From NCBI GenBank assembly GCA_003427395.1, contig BFEA01000049.1, positions 1,568,495-1,601,108 of the forward strand: a DNA stretch of 32,614 nucleotides, written 5' to 3'. Position numbers and translations under genes: made by a program. The stretch is from Chara braunii (lineage: Eukaryota > Streptophyta > Charophyceae > Charales > Characeae). The number at the start of each line of letters is the position of its first letter. The first letter of the stretch is position 1. The notes beneath the pieces were generated by a model. It ran no database searches. It was not told where the DNA came from and was given only the letters and a program-made list of their open reading frames with translations. This document shows positions 1-9,962 of this stretch, in pieces.

Positions 1-1100
1 GGTGTCTTCTCATCGAGCGTCCAGTTGATTACAATATCTGGTATGCTCTACTACTAGGTGGGCTGCAGGTTGCCTTGGTTGTGTTTCTGCTGCAGCAGCT
101 GCTATATCTGTCACAAAGTGCTATGGTTACTGAGTAACTCTACACTACTGAGCGCGCTGTGTACCGCTGTGTACCGCTGTGTACTGCTGCTACGGTTGCT
201 GCGTCTTCAGCTTTGCATGCGTTAGGGTGGTTGCTACAAGCTCTCGGCCGGTCATACGGGTACTGTTATAACTGCTGAGTATTAGTTGCGCCAATACACT
301 GTGTTTCACTATGCACTGCTGTGCCTCGAATAGACTAAGGAGCTGTACCTGGACACGGTCTCTCCAGGCTGAGAGGCCGCGGTCTGGTCGGAAAGAGGGA
401 TACGAAAGCTTGGAGGGGGGGCGGAGTTTGGTGCAGCGAGGGTTATTGTTGTGACTCTGAGAGCCTGTCAGGGGACTTGTGCATTGTATTCCGGCCGTGG
501 TTTTGGTTGTCTTCTGTGGCGGTATTGGCCATCATTACGGGGCCCTCCGGCGCATCCAGGTAACGTGGCCCTCTCCAGTGAGTTTGAGCGCACCTCTCTT
601 GGATCTGAGCGTCTAACCTGTCTACTTCTAGCCTTCTTACTCTCAGTCTAGTCTGAGGTTACGAGAGGAAAGCGACAGACGGGATTGGCAACCCGTACGA
701 CCGCGGCAAGACCTTGTGGGAGGTCAGCCCACCGATTGCGGGAGCTCCGCCGAAACTCAGGAGGAGTTCTGGGGGCGGGGAACTTAGAGGTAACTTTCTT
801 TTTCCCCTATATACCCAGATATAACCCCTATCTATATCTTTCTCTATGTATTGGTTGAGTACTGTGCGTGCATCCTATAGTTGACTTTTGTCTGACTTTC
901 AGGATCTAAACTCAGATAAGCTAAAGGAATGCATGCTTAATCTCAAGTTTCAGTTTCTTTATGGTATGAAAGGAGACATGTATCACACAAGGGGTGCATA
1001 TGGGGGGAAGAGTGGGAGGAAGGCAGTTATACATGAAGTTTGGCCGGGTCCTTTAGGCTGGGGAAACCCAGTGCTGTGTTTCATTCTGGTAATGCATGAA
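1..1100. other. No recognisable gene; short tandem and hairpin
   Basis: I see no conserved protein in any frame; open frames are short and unlike known families. A 10-bp unit (CTGTGTACCG) is repeated three times at 157-186. A compact hairpin, CTGGG-GAAA-CCCAG with a GNRA-type loop, lies at 1058-1071 just before the hairpin array and shares its outer arms with the second array hairpin. Confidence 0.6.
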
Positions 1101-1104
1101 GTAG

Positions 1105-2050
1105 TCAGACCCTTCTGTAAGTTCAGGGGGTCTGATTGCTTTGGAGGCTGGGAGGTCCCCATAAGTTTAGGGAGACCCAGNGCTATGGTTTGCGTGGAGA
1201 GTTAGGCTGTTCTGTAAGTTCAGGTGGCCTAACTGCTCTGACTTGTGAAGGCTTGACTGTGGTTGAAGTTTTCANGGACTTAGGGCGCTCGATAAGTTTT
1301 GGTACCCTATGTTGCCTTGATTTTCTTTGGTTTTTTTTTTTCTGTTTCTTTGTTTCTGAACAAGGTGACTGAGCTGTTTTGTAAGTTCAGTTGGCTTAGT
1401 CCCTTTCTGTTTTATTCTGAGGGAGTAGCTTTGAAAAGGAACTTGGCCCTTCTGTAAGTTCAGGGGGCCACACACATGATGATTCAGAGAGGAATGAACT
1501 TGGCGAAGAGTTGGGTCCTTTTGTAAGTTCAAGGGATCTGGCTCAAAGCCGCGCACATAAGGGTTCAGAGGGGACTGACTTTGGCAAAAGAGATAGGTCT
1601 CTCTGTAAGTTCAGGAGATCTAGCTCAAAGGCCATGCACGCTGGATCAGGGAGAAAGGAGAGGCAGATCCTTCTGTAAGTTCAGGGGGTCTGACTCAATG
1701 CCTCGCACATGTTTGAACCCGAAGGTTATAACTTGGATATACTTTGGTATTATATTGTTTAAAAACAGGCTAGTCAAACCCTTCTGTAAGTTCAGGGGGC
1801 CTGACTATAGCTTATCACAACCTGAAGAGAGTATGAATTAAGAATAGAACTTGAGGTAAGATGGGGCAGCCTGAACGTGAGGAGTTCAGTCCTATGCAAC
1901 CTTAGAAGACTAAATTCAGAGAAATATATATAATTGGGATATTAAACAGTTCAGGGCTTATGCCCAAACGAAGAGAGAAGTAGTTGTGCCCTCTGTTTGT
2001 GTATATTCTTGGCTAAGTCAGACTGTTCTGTAAGTTCAGCTGGTCTGGCT
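1105..2050 (+). repeat. Array of eleven covarying hairpins with constant TAAGTT loop
   Basis: Eleven hairpins occur at 1105-1135, 1148-1180, 1201-1233, 1281-1309, 1367-1401, 1444-1470, 1511-1541, 1594-1622, 1664-1692, 1772-1806 and 2016-2050. Nine share a core read as (C/T)TG-TAAGTT-CA(G/A), with one extra unpaired T just 5' of the first triplet. The second and fourth have ATAAGTT in the loop. Outside the core the arms differ between copies yet remain complementary: AGACCC/GGGTCT, GTTAGG/CCTAAC, TAGGG/CCCTA, GACTGAG/CTTAGTC, TAGGTCTC/GAGATCTA, AGTCAGA/TCTGGCT. In the seventh copy the inner pair changes on both sides (TTG/CAA instead of CTG/CAG). Remnants of a shared spacer (CTCAAWGCC...GCACA...TTCAGAG) follow several copies, so this looks like an old tandem repeat whose spacers drifted while the hairpins were kept. 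Single Ns at 1181 and 1275 are assembly marks. No function is known to me. Confidence 0.8.
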
Positions 2051-2348
2051 TTATGCCTTATGTAAGCTGGGTACAGAGGGATAACTCACTGAGAGTTCAT
2101 GAACTATTGTTGGAAAAGTCTCAAAATTGGGGAGGTGAGAGGACTTACCTTTGTGGTATGGCTTTGCATGTGGATGAGTAGCACCTGTGTCTAGTCTGAG
2201 GTTTGTATTGATAAGTAGTTTACTTTAGTGCTCGGCATGTGCTAGAGCTATAAGAGGTAGTTGTCTTTTCTGCTTAGTCTTGTTGTCTCGCAGTTTGTGG
2301 GTCACTTTGTAGATTTGGTCTTGTAGAAATCTTGNAAAGTGACTTTCT

Positions 2349-2616
2349 CTACGGGAAGCGCAGCCGAAATTTCTGCAAAACCAAGGAGTTGGTTAAGTTT
2401 GGCTCTTCAAAGGTTGAACTTTTGTTTAAGTACTTCTGACTTAGTAAGAATTTGGGAAACCTTCCTTTCTAGGGGAAGTGCTGCCCAAATTTTTGCTAGT
2501 TCAAGGACTTAGACAAACATTGACTTTTGAAAGTTGAGATTTATCTTAGTGTCTATATTTGAGCTCGTATAAATTCTGGGAAGGCAGTTTTCCTACGGGA
2601 AGCGCTGCCGAAATTT
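2349..2616 (+). repeat. Three-copy repeat, about 120-bp period
   Basis: A 24-bp block resembling CTACGGGAAGCGCTGCCGAA is found at 2349-2372, 2469-2492 and 2593-2616. Flanking T-rich and A/G-rich sequence is also loosely shared. The first and third copies have CGG...CCG around GAAGCGCWG. The middle copy has GGG...CCC, a paired change that keeps the short stem. An N at 2335 marks an uncertain base just upstream. Confidence 0.65.
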
Positions 2617-2638
2617 TCTTGTTCTTAGAGGAGTTAGA

Positions 2639-2922
2639 CTATAAGTCGACAGGTGGCGACCCTTAGGCAATCACTTATAGGAGAGGTGTACCTAAAGATC
2701 TAGGTTTTACTCTGGGTACTTGTACAGGGGTAAGTTTAGGCCTAACATCTGTAGAATTCGGGTGCAGATGAGATATGGAGGTCACCCTCCATACGCTTAC
2801 ATGATTAGCTGGAATATTGACTTGTCTTGTGATACAGGTTTACTCTTTGGTCGATTTGATCCGGAACTTGGGTCAGTGTCAGCTCGATCCTACAAGGATC
2901 GTCTTCTGTTATCCTTGATAAC
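2639..2922 (+). repeat. Cluster of perfect short hairpins
   Basis: Perfect inverted repeats follow one another: CTATAAGT/ACTTATAG (2639-2646 with 2673-2680), TATGGAGG-TCAC-CCTCCATA (2774-2793), CGATCCT-ACA-AGGATCG (2885-2901) and GTTATC-CTT-GATAAC (2908-2922). A 136-codon open frame runs over 2720-3130 but matches no family I recognise. It is not called as a gene. Confidence 0.5.
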
Positions 2923-3479
2923 ATGTCCGTTACCGATTCGTCGGTCTACGACTCAACTCCATCCCTCTTCCCTTGCTCAACCTAAAAGAGCTTTGGCCGG
3001 TGGTTTTCGTTGTTTCATTAAGGTTTTCACCCGGGCTTTTATTGAATGGCCATTTAAAGGAGGCACTGAGTGTTTATTTACGGAGGTTGGACAGAGGTTG
3101 GGGTTTGCATGGCTAAAGCATGGGGTGTGAGTACAACGAAGTGATTGAAGTTGACCCCATGTAGTGTGTGGGCTTTATTCTCTCTGTTGAACTTTGATGT
3201 GAATGCAGGTATGTTTCCTGGGTCAGATTTGTATTTTGGCTGTCTGCGTTTCACACATATACGATTGGAGAGAGCCTTGTCGTGATTGTCAGAAGTGATC
3301 GACCCACAAATTTAAGCCTCTATATGTCTATGTATTGCTTATATACCCTTATGTATGGACAGAACATAGGCATGTTCGCTTGGGCCTGCACGTAGAGGGT
3401 AGTCGGGGACGCAACTAAGGGACGAGCGCCCCACTACTTTTCTTTTGCTTTTTGAAGTTCTTAGTCGGACGTTAGTCCT
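2923..3479. other. No recognisable gene
   Basis: This is the tail of the unrecognised open frame (to 3130) followed by unique sequence without open frames of note. I see no RNA gene or transposon end. Confidence 0.5.
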
Positions 3480-3700
3480 GAACCCGCATTCCAGGTCCTT
3501 GTCCAGGACAAGGCGGGTTCCGGCTCCACGAGATGGGGGGATTTCCTTTCAAGTGGAGCCTTGATGGATCGCCTACCACGACATCCTGGCAAAGGCACAG
3601 ATAAGTCGCGGAGGCCGAACAGCGCGTCCTTCAGCCGTTCAATATCGTGAGGGGTAAGACCCCACGATATATTTTCCTTCAGCCATTCAATATTGTGAGG
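3480..3700 (+). repeat. Hairpins and 25-bp direct repeat upstream of a TATA-like box
   Basis: Three hairpins are visible: GAACCCG...CCTTGTCC-A-GGACAAGG...CGGGTTC (3480-3520), GGCTCCAC...GTGGAGCC (3522-3560, loop 23) and ATATCGT..GGGGT-AAG-ACCCC-ACGATAT (3642-3670). A 25-bp segment at 3628-3652 is repeated at 3676-3700 with two differences, both CpG to TpG/CpA type. The cluster lies 70-290 bp upstream of the TATA-like sequence. Confidence 0.55.
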
Positions 3701-3769
3701 ATATTACTGCGACTGTTTGCATCTTCAGATAGTGCCAGTCGATATGGGGAGGCCCTGCGACCGCGCAGG

Positions 3770-3781
3770 TTTATATAAGAA
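3770..3781 (+). promoter_or_regulatory. TATA-box-like sequence
   Basis: TTTATATAAG lies in otherwise GC-rich sequence, about 135 bp before the ATG of the possible spliced gene at 3909. It fits a pol II core promoter, either of that gene or of a degenerate retroelement LTR. No transcript evidence is available. Confidence 0.4.
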
Positions 3782-3908
3782 TCTTGCGCGCGACGCTTAT
3801 CCGAGTTCACGTCGGAAAGTTATGGGTTAGTTACTCAAGGGACTAGGATAGAGCGGTTTGTTCATTTATGTCGTTTCGTTCGAGTGGGTACGTTTGTAAG
3901 CGTTTGTT

Positions 3909-4901
3909 ATGTTTTGTTTTGTTGTTATGTGGTTTACATGCGAGTGTAGAGTACGTCCTAGTCGACCGCCGACGGGTCACGCTAGGGACTTCAGCCACCC
4001 CAAGAAGACGACTCATGCGCGGGTTCGACAAAGGCGTAATACCGCGCGTACGCCCTATGCTACAGCGAACGAGAAACGCCCTCGGCTGGTCCACCTCTGC
4101 GATTACAACAGAGTAGCTTTCGTATTGTGGAATGGTAGCTCAGCGGGGATACGCCCACCGCAGGGAGGTGACAGTTCCCGAATGGTGGAGGTAAGTTGTG
4201 CCTCGCGTAGGCCCTATCCTGTCGTAGGGGCTCGCGAGAGGTATGGCTGGCGCACCGGCCGGAGCGGCCTATAGGAAGCTCCGTTGGATTGTGTTCATGG
4301 TTAGGTGGTCCTGTTCCTGCGTGACACGGCCGGGAGGGTCCCGCGCTGCTTCGTGCGGTGCCGGACCGATGCGCTCGACAACGCCTGAGCTCCTCATTGC
4401 CATAGTCAGTTCTGAGGTTCTTTCTCGTGAGCGCCCCTGGCGCAAATTCACGTCCAGGTTCACACCTTCTTCACGATTCCTCAAAAAAGACTCTCCGCCG
4501 GTGCAAACTTGTACGCTAACCCAAACACTGTTGCGCACTCTTATCGATTACGGCTAGCAGGTGGCATTCCCGGATTACCGAAATCTGCTAAAGGTGAATA
4601 GCCTGAGTCAACTAGCCGACGAATCAACCCACCAAGAACAGGGCGGCGCTGACAATACTTGGTTTATACTCGGCCATCAGGACGGGCTCGATACAACCAA
4701 AAAATTAGTAAGTTATGATCTATCCTTCCCCCCTGCCATGCTCATCCTCCCGCTCCACTCCACTTTTCCTTTTCTCGAATGCAGCTGGCCAACTTGGCGT
4801 CCCGATTCATTTATGCTCGCTCTGCCCCAATCTGGGAGCTAACGCGTGCACCGTATGACACCGATAGGGGGCCGGTGCTCAGGAAAGTCGAGCGCCGCTA
4901 A
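3909..4901 (+). CDS. Possible three-exon hypothetical gene
   Basis: I do not recognise the protein. The case rests on splicing logic. Exon 1 (3909-4190) is open from an ATG and ends at GAG|GTAAGT in phase 0. Exon 2 (4561-4707) follows CTAGCAG, is open for 49 codons in phase 0 and ends at TTA|GTAAGT. Exon 3 (4785-4901) follows a pyrimidine-rich tract ending in GAATGCAG and stays open for 38 codons to a TAA. The second intron (4708-4784, 77 bp) looks especially canonical. The predicted product is about 181 residues, basic in exon 1, with no membrane segment in the joined frame and no domain I can name. The TATA-like box at 3771 is correctly placed. It could instead be a relic of a retroelement leader or a chance set of compatible sites. 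Confidence 0.3.
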
Positions 4902-5980
4902 GGGGCTCGTAACAACTCACCTTGCCGCAATACTCCACGCTGAGGCCGATAACACTGCAGCTCATGGCCTATGCTCGACCGTCCTAGCTGTTGCGACACC
5001 GACAGGTAGGAGGGTGCAGGGTTGTTGTACGGCCTGAAACACGAGCCCAGGTAAGGCGGAGCCCCACTCATATCATAGTGGCAGTAACAAAATATTCACA
5101 TAAGAACTTTGAAAACCGAATGGGGGCGGGTTCCACGGGAATTGTCGTTGAGGTAGCTTGCCGCACAGCCTTTACTGCGGCATTCTCCCACTGGTCCCCA
5201 ATCCTAGAGACCCGTTGTGCCAAAGGTACAGTTTCCCCATTCATTGGATCTCAACGGGCATTCTCACGCTCACACCTCTCACAACAAACGACGGGTGGCG
5301 GGCCGCGCGCTCGCAGCGTCCCCTGCCACCCCCAGTCTGCAGCCCCACAGGTCCTCTCGGAATGATCTTTTCGGTTCGTACTTCAAAACATGTGGGGCGG
5401 GGGAATTCACCAACACCCCGACATTCCGGGACCTGCACGGGATTCGCCAAAAGAGGCGTATGCTCAAAGTCCTCGACTGCCGCGACGACCACTACGTGGA
5501 CCTTTCTAGCGTCCGACTTAGGAAAGTCAAACCCGAAGCTAAATAATAGCAATGATAAAAAAAAAAAAAATACTTACAAATTTTAATCATCAGAAGATGA
5601 CGGTCGCCGCTCAATCTCGATCCCTAAATCTTCCTGATGAAAATCCGACACTATAACTACATAGGGCTAGGCCCAAAGTCGGGTCTAGTTATATTGGACA
5701 TCTAAATAAGCTGACGTTGCGCGACACACAGATCTACCAACACGCCTTCAACGTCACGTTGTTGTCGATGTTGTCCTTTGTATATACGCACGAGTCACCA
5801 GTAAGCGTATCAATCAAGAGGCAAAATCTTTTTAATCCCAGTTTAATTAGGAAAAAAAAAAAAATTGGTCGGCGATCACGCCGGTTTTCACAATCATAAA
5901 GAAAGAACAAAGATCACGCACGCCTTCAATGTGCGCGTCTACACACTCCCTACTCTAGTCATCCATTCAAACATCGTAAA
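4902..5980. other. No recognisable gene; poly(A) tracts
   Basis: Several overlapping frames of about 100 codons exist between 5158 and 5586, but none resembles a known family. Short poly(A) runs occur near 5558 and 5852. This stretch may contain the 3' LTR of the minus-strand gypsy element, but I found no matching LTR at its other end. Confidence 0.5.
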
Positions 5981-6970
5981 TTAGAACACAGTTGCGCCTC
6001 GTGCGGTATACTTAAACTTTAGACCAAACTTATTTTCTGTCGCTTTGCATAAACCAGGGCGGATACCCTCATAAGGGTATTCACACCGACATCGGGCCTG
6101 TCGGCCCTGGGCCATCTCAGTCATTCGCTGTCTTTTCCGGGCCAGACGGGGGAGGGTTCGTTCCATTAGCTCTAAGTGACACTTGGCCTTTTCCTTAGCC
6201 GTCGCCCTTGTAGATCGTCAACCCAACGTCCTTTCGTCATTTAGGCTCGACAAAGCCACACAGGCTAGGCTATTGGTTTGTACTTGGAACGGGGACAAAC
6301 CCGTGGACTCATGAGGTGTCCCTCGATGGATGGCCAGGATGTGATCTACGATATCAGGCCAAGGTCTGGTGTCCCTAGCCGCGATATTGCACCGTAGGGC
6401 GGTCTTGATCACTCGGTTTGCGTTTTCCACTGGTCCGTTGAATTGTGACATATAGGGAGCAATGTTCCGGGTGGAGACACCATATACAATCAGGCTCCTC
6501 AAAACTTCTCCTCGGAACTTTGCGTTGTTGTCTGTCAGGATTTCCTTGGTATCCTTATGCATCCCGAGAAAATGCTTGACGTGCCGCACAATTTTCGTCG
6601 TCTGTCTCGTTTTACAAGGGTAGGCCTCAATCGATTTGAAAAAATTATCTACAAACACCAATAGGACTGAATATTTGCAGCTATTAGGACCAAGGGGGGC
6701 CACGATGTCCTTCGTATCCATGCTAACCCTCTGGAACGACCGTTCGACTATCGTTGGAACAATAAACCTAGGTGGTTGAATCGACGTTTTGTCAGTCAAA
6801 CAGACTGGACAATTTTTAACTATGAATTTGACGTCGTCCCTAATATTGGACCAGTACCACTCTTTTTTGTCGATAGCCGACTCCGTAATTCGGACAACAA
6901 AATGGGCGGCTGTGTCTTCGTGGGCCGTCTTCACCCAATCGTATCGCATAAAGGGATGGGGTACGGTCAT
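5981..6970 (-). pseudogene. Ty3/gypsy integrase, interrupted by one in-frame stop
   Basis: Residue numbers are from 6970 downward. The HHCC zinc-binding module is visible: H17, H23, C54, C57 in '...IVKNCPVC'. The DDE core is also visible: D85 in 'RVSMDTKDIVAP', D147 in 'ILTDNNAKF' and E182 in 'GPVENANRVIKT', giving the usual D-34/35-E spacing. A TGA at 6218-6220 stops the frame, and the same frame then continues to 5981. That continuation encodes a basic C-terminal segment ending in 'NKFGLKFKYTARGATVF', which resembles the beta-barrel C-terminal domain of chromovirus-type integrases. The single stop is compatible with CGA to TGA decay. The DDE triad looks intact, but the element as a whole is dead. 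Confidence 0.85.
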
Positions 6971-7559
6971 CCAAAGACCGCTACCATATGTCTTCAGTTT
7001 TTCTAACCTTCCATTGTTTCATCGATAATCCCTCGCTCGTTCGTTAACCCGTCTACGATCCTCCTTTGAGTATTCTCGGAGGGGGTTCCCTACAATCGTC
7101 GCTATCAACATGACATCTGTCAGACTTTGGCACGCCAAAATTTGCGCATCTTTTCCAACCCTTCAGAGGTGGCTTCGAGGAATCGAGCCTCCGTCGGAAT
7201 CTTGTCGGTTCGACACAAGGGACACAACCATATCTTTTGCGTGTTTCTATACTAAATGCAGGACTCGTGGGCTCTAGAGACACACAACTTACAATCTACC
7301 GAATCGACGTACCCCTCTCCATGTGGGTGCATAGGGACAGAGTAAACCTGCGAGATCGCTTCACATAAATAGCAAATTTATTGGGCAGAGAGATAAAAGA
7401 ACAGGAGGTAGGAGAAAGAGGAACCTCATCATTACTTTCTCCTGCGTCGCCATGAGTCCACGTGTCATTTCTTCGATGGTCGGGGAAAAACTTTCACTTC
7501 TCCGTAAGTGCGACCCTTGGGGGACTTCGGATCTTTCCACGGAGCAATCTCTTCGCACT

Positions 7560-8059
7560 TTGGCACCTTGCCTGGCCGATGCAATCTCGTTAATCCAACG
7601 GCGTTTCTGTGTCACTCGGTCTTCCTTTGGATGATGTTGAAATTGTATTCCTGGAGTTTGACCGCCCAACGCCCAATCATGCCCATGTATTAGTAACCTT
7701 CTTGAGGGCTAGCAACGGTACGTGATCGGTAAACAACAAAACCTTCTTCCCCTACAGATATGGGTGGAAATGTTGAATTCCCCAGACCACCACGTAAAAC
7801 TTTCTCCTTGTGGCGCCGAATCGTTTCATCGCTCGACTGACACAATTCGAGATGCGTACTGGATGATGTGTTCCTTTTCGTCCTTCCCCTTCTGCGCCAA
7901 AATAGCGGAGATGGTCTCCGGCTGCCAATCAGTGACGAGTATGAACGGTCTCTCTGGGTCCGACTGGATTATAATAGGTGTCGAGGCCAGGGCATTCTTC
8001 AGCGCAGAAAAGGCTTGCTCGCAGTCCGCATCCCAATGTAGAGGTTGGTCCTTCCGCAA
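7560..8059 (-). pseudogene. Ty3/gypsy RNase H domain, frameshifted
   Basis: The first part (8059-7826) reads 'FILVTDWQPETISAILAQ', the start of the RT-associated RNase H fold with its first catalytic Asp, preceded by the thumb-side 'CEQAFSALKNALASTPII'. After frame changes, later pieces can be read between about 7760 and 7560: 'KVLLFTDHVPLLAL' (the H/D region) and 'GRWAVKLQEYNFNI', matching the usual TDHxPL and RWxxxLQEYxF motifs. Several stops and shifts make it non-functional. Confidence 0.75.
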
Positions 8060-8259
8060 AAGATTCGTTTAGGGTCGTGCGAATGGGACGAAGTCCCGGA
8101 TGAACCGTCGATAATATGAGGCCAGTCCCAAAAAGGCCCTAGCATGCGTTAGTGAGGTCGGTGTGGGCGCTTCTTGAACTGCCTCGATTTTTCGCAGATT
8201 CAACCTCAGTCTTCCACGCTCCTAGCGTTCATTCCACGTGTTGAGCGTGTCCGTGAGAC

Positions 8260-8925
8260 GAATCAGAGTAGACCAAAATATCGTCTATATACATGATAAC
8301 AAAAAAAATTATCATGCCATGAGTCAGCCGCGTGTTGTTGGCGAAATTATGAAAGGTAACGTTCATCGCTCTTTGGAAAGTTGCAGGTGCATTGCATATC
8401 CCCATAGGACAACGGATTCACTACCACGTCCCTTCAAATAAAACGAACGTCGTTTTCGGTCTGTCTTCCTCTTTGACCAGGATATGGTGGAAGCCATGAC
8501 AAATGTCAAACTTACTAAAATAACTAACGCATCCAATCGCATCCAGTAAATCGTCAATCCAAGATAAGGGGTTCACATCTTTAATCGTGATGTCATTCAG
8601 TTTCCGATAATCAATGCAAATGCGTATTAACCCGTTCTTCTTAGGCACTAAAACCACGGGAAAGAACCAAGGTCCTGTGGCAGGCTCAATCCAACCATTC
8701 TCCTCAAACTCCTTGATTCTGTCCAACACCGTTTTTTCTTTCAGCGAGAGAGTATCGGTATGGTTTGTAGTGAATGGGTGGATGTTCCCCAGTCCAAATT
8801 TCATTCTGGATCCTTCGGGACAGACCAATATCTGTATTCATGACTCTAATCGCCTCATGGTACTCAATCAAAATATTTGCGATCATATGGTAAATATCGC
8901 TTGACAAGTATTCAGGTACATGCAA
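8260..8925 (-). pseudogene. Ty3/gypsy reverse transcriptase, frameshifted
   Basis: Frame 8828-8421 contains 'GWIEPATGPWFFPVVLVPKK', 'IRICIDYRKLNDITIKD' and 'YFSKFDICHGFHHI', which are RT finger and palm motifs of the gypsy family; the second carries the first catalytic Asp in 'FDICHG'. After a frameshift near 8420, the template-grip region and the catalytic box follow. The box reads MYIDDILV, with YIDD encoded at 8280-8291. Catalytic aspartates therefore survive, but the frame is broken between motifs. Confidence 0.85.
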
Positions 8926-9024
8926 ATCGTAGGGTTGTCCATTGATTCTGACCTCTAACTGTTTTATCAGAGTCCGTTTGGAAGTGCGGGTCGGGGGAGA
9001 CGAGATAAACGAGTGATCGGATCG

Positions 9025-9327
9025 CTAGGAGAACATATTGGCGATCATCTGGGCATCCGCTTCGGTGATTGCCCCATGTTCTTCTGGGGTGATCCCGTCT
9101 TCCCTATCTCGTGGGCTTATTGATTTCTCCGTTATTTTAATCCTGATATCGAAAGAGGATGCATCAATCCTTGCAGGGGGTTTTAAAATTTGTGTTTCGA
9201 CACCTCGGTGTAACATTCGTATTTTCTTCCTCATTGTGAGGAGCGATCGAGAAGGCAACTCCGTAATATCGCATAAAGATCTTTTGTTTAGGTAGCGAAG
9301 CAACAGTGGGCTAACCGCCTCATACAA
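9025..9327 (-). pseudogene. Retroelement linker between protease and RT
   Basis: This open frame of about 100 codons lies between the protease-like region and the RT fingers in the correct order. I recognise no domain. It is rich in Arg, Lys, Ile and Glu and is best read as polyprotein linker of the gypsy element. Confidence 0.4.
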
Positions 9328-9554
9328 GGTTCAAGGGGGTTCCAAAGAATTTGTCATCCAGGAGAGTTGCACCAGTAGTTCCCCTAAAAACCGCATGCGC
9401 ATGGTTTTTGACATTCTGAGAGTCTAACCGTTTTCTGATGGATCGGGTATCGCCAAGTTTTGTTCATCAATTCACGCACTACTTCTTCCTCATCCGAGTT
9501 GCTGTCATAATAAGTACTCGGCGAGGCGGGGAATTCACAATCTTCCTAATTGGT

Positions 9555-9962
9555 CTAGTCCGATTCGTTGGTTCCTTCATTCAGACAGATTATTCGGATC
9601 CCTTTTGTCAATCCTGTGGGAACACTGTGGGGTTTACTGGAAATCGTTCGCAGGGCGAGGCACATAAGGACGCTATACGGCTTCCGTCCTGTATTCTTCA
9701 AAACCACCATATACCGTTCAAAGTCTAAATTCTCTTGTAGTTCGTTGAGGACACGTAGGTTGATGGACACATCATATAATGTCACATTTAACACAATCAC
9801 CTCTCCAAGAGCATGCACTCTTCCTATCCGGAAAGCGACATACGACATTCGACGAATGACCCTAATCTTTCCCCCGTCCATGGAAATAAGATGATCCCCT
9901 TTGGGACGGGGATCAAATCTTTCTTTATTGATATCGCCAACATAGCCGCTCCCATTCCCCAT
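9555..9962 (-). pseudogene. Retropepsin-like region of the gypsy element
   Basis: The frame reads 'VAFRIGRVHALGEVIVLNV', then 'YDVSINLRVLNELQ' and 'LDFERYMVVLKNTGRK'. This has the general layout of the second half of a retroviral-type aspartic protease (a YDVxLG-like turn followed by a hydrophobic strand). I cannot find an intact D(S/T)G active site in this frame, so assignment rests mainly on position between the zinc knuckle and RT and on the strand pattern. Confidence 0.5.

Noticed and set aside
1105-2050. CRISPR array (regular repeats with spacers)
   Set aside because: Spacing is irregular (44-244 bp), arms differ between copies, there are no cas genes and the genome is eukaryotic.
2652-2662. 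GGTGGCGACCC as a retrotransposon primer-binding site with the upstream 2.6 kb as an LTR
   Set aside because: A TGGCGACC-like site is common and lies inside a hairpin; no second LTR copy is present in the window.
2720-3130. 136-codon open frame, a possible protein
   Set aside because: It has no family resemblance, overlaps a string of perfect hairpins and has no splice or promoter support; kept only as a remark.
4117-4185. Possible tRNA: TAGCTCAGCGG A-box-like and a CACC-7nt-GGTG arm
   Set aside because: There is no B-box or T-arm and no pairing acceptor; the stretch lies in the open exon 1 of the hypothetical gene.
5558-5980. 3' LTR of the gypsy element, because of poly(A) runs and short shared words with 12.8-13.6 kb
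   Set aside because: The shared words (such as GAACAAAGAT) are too short; no alignable LTR pair was found.
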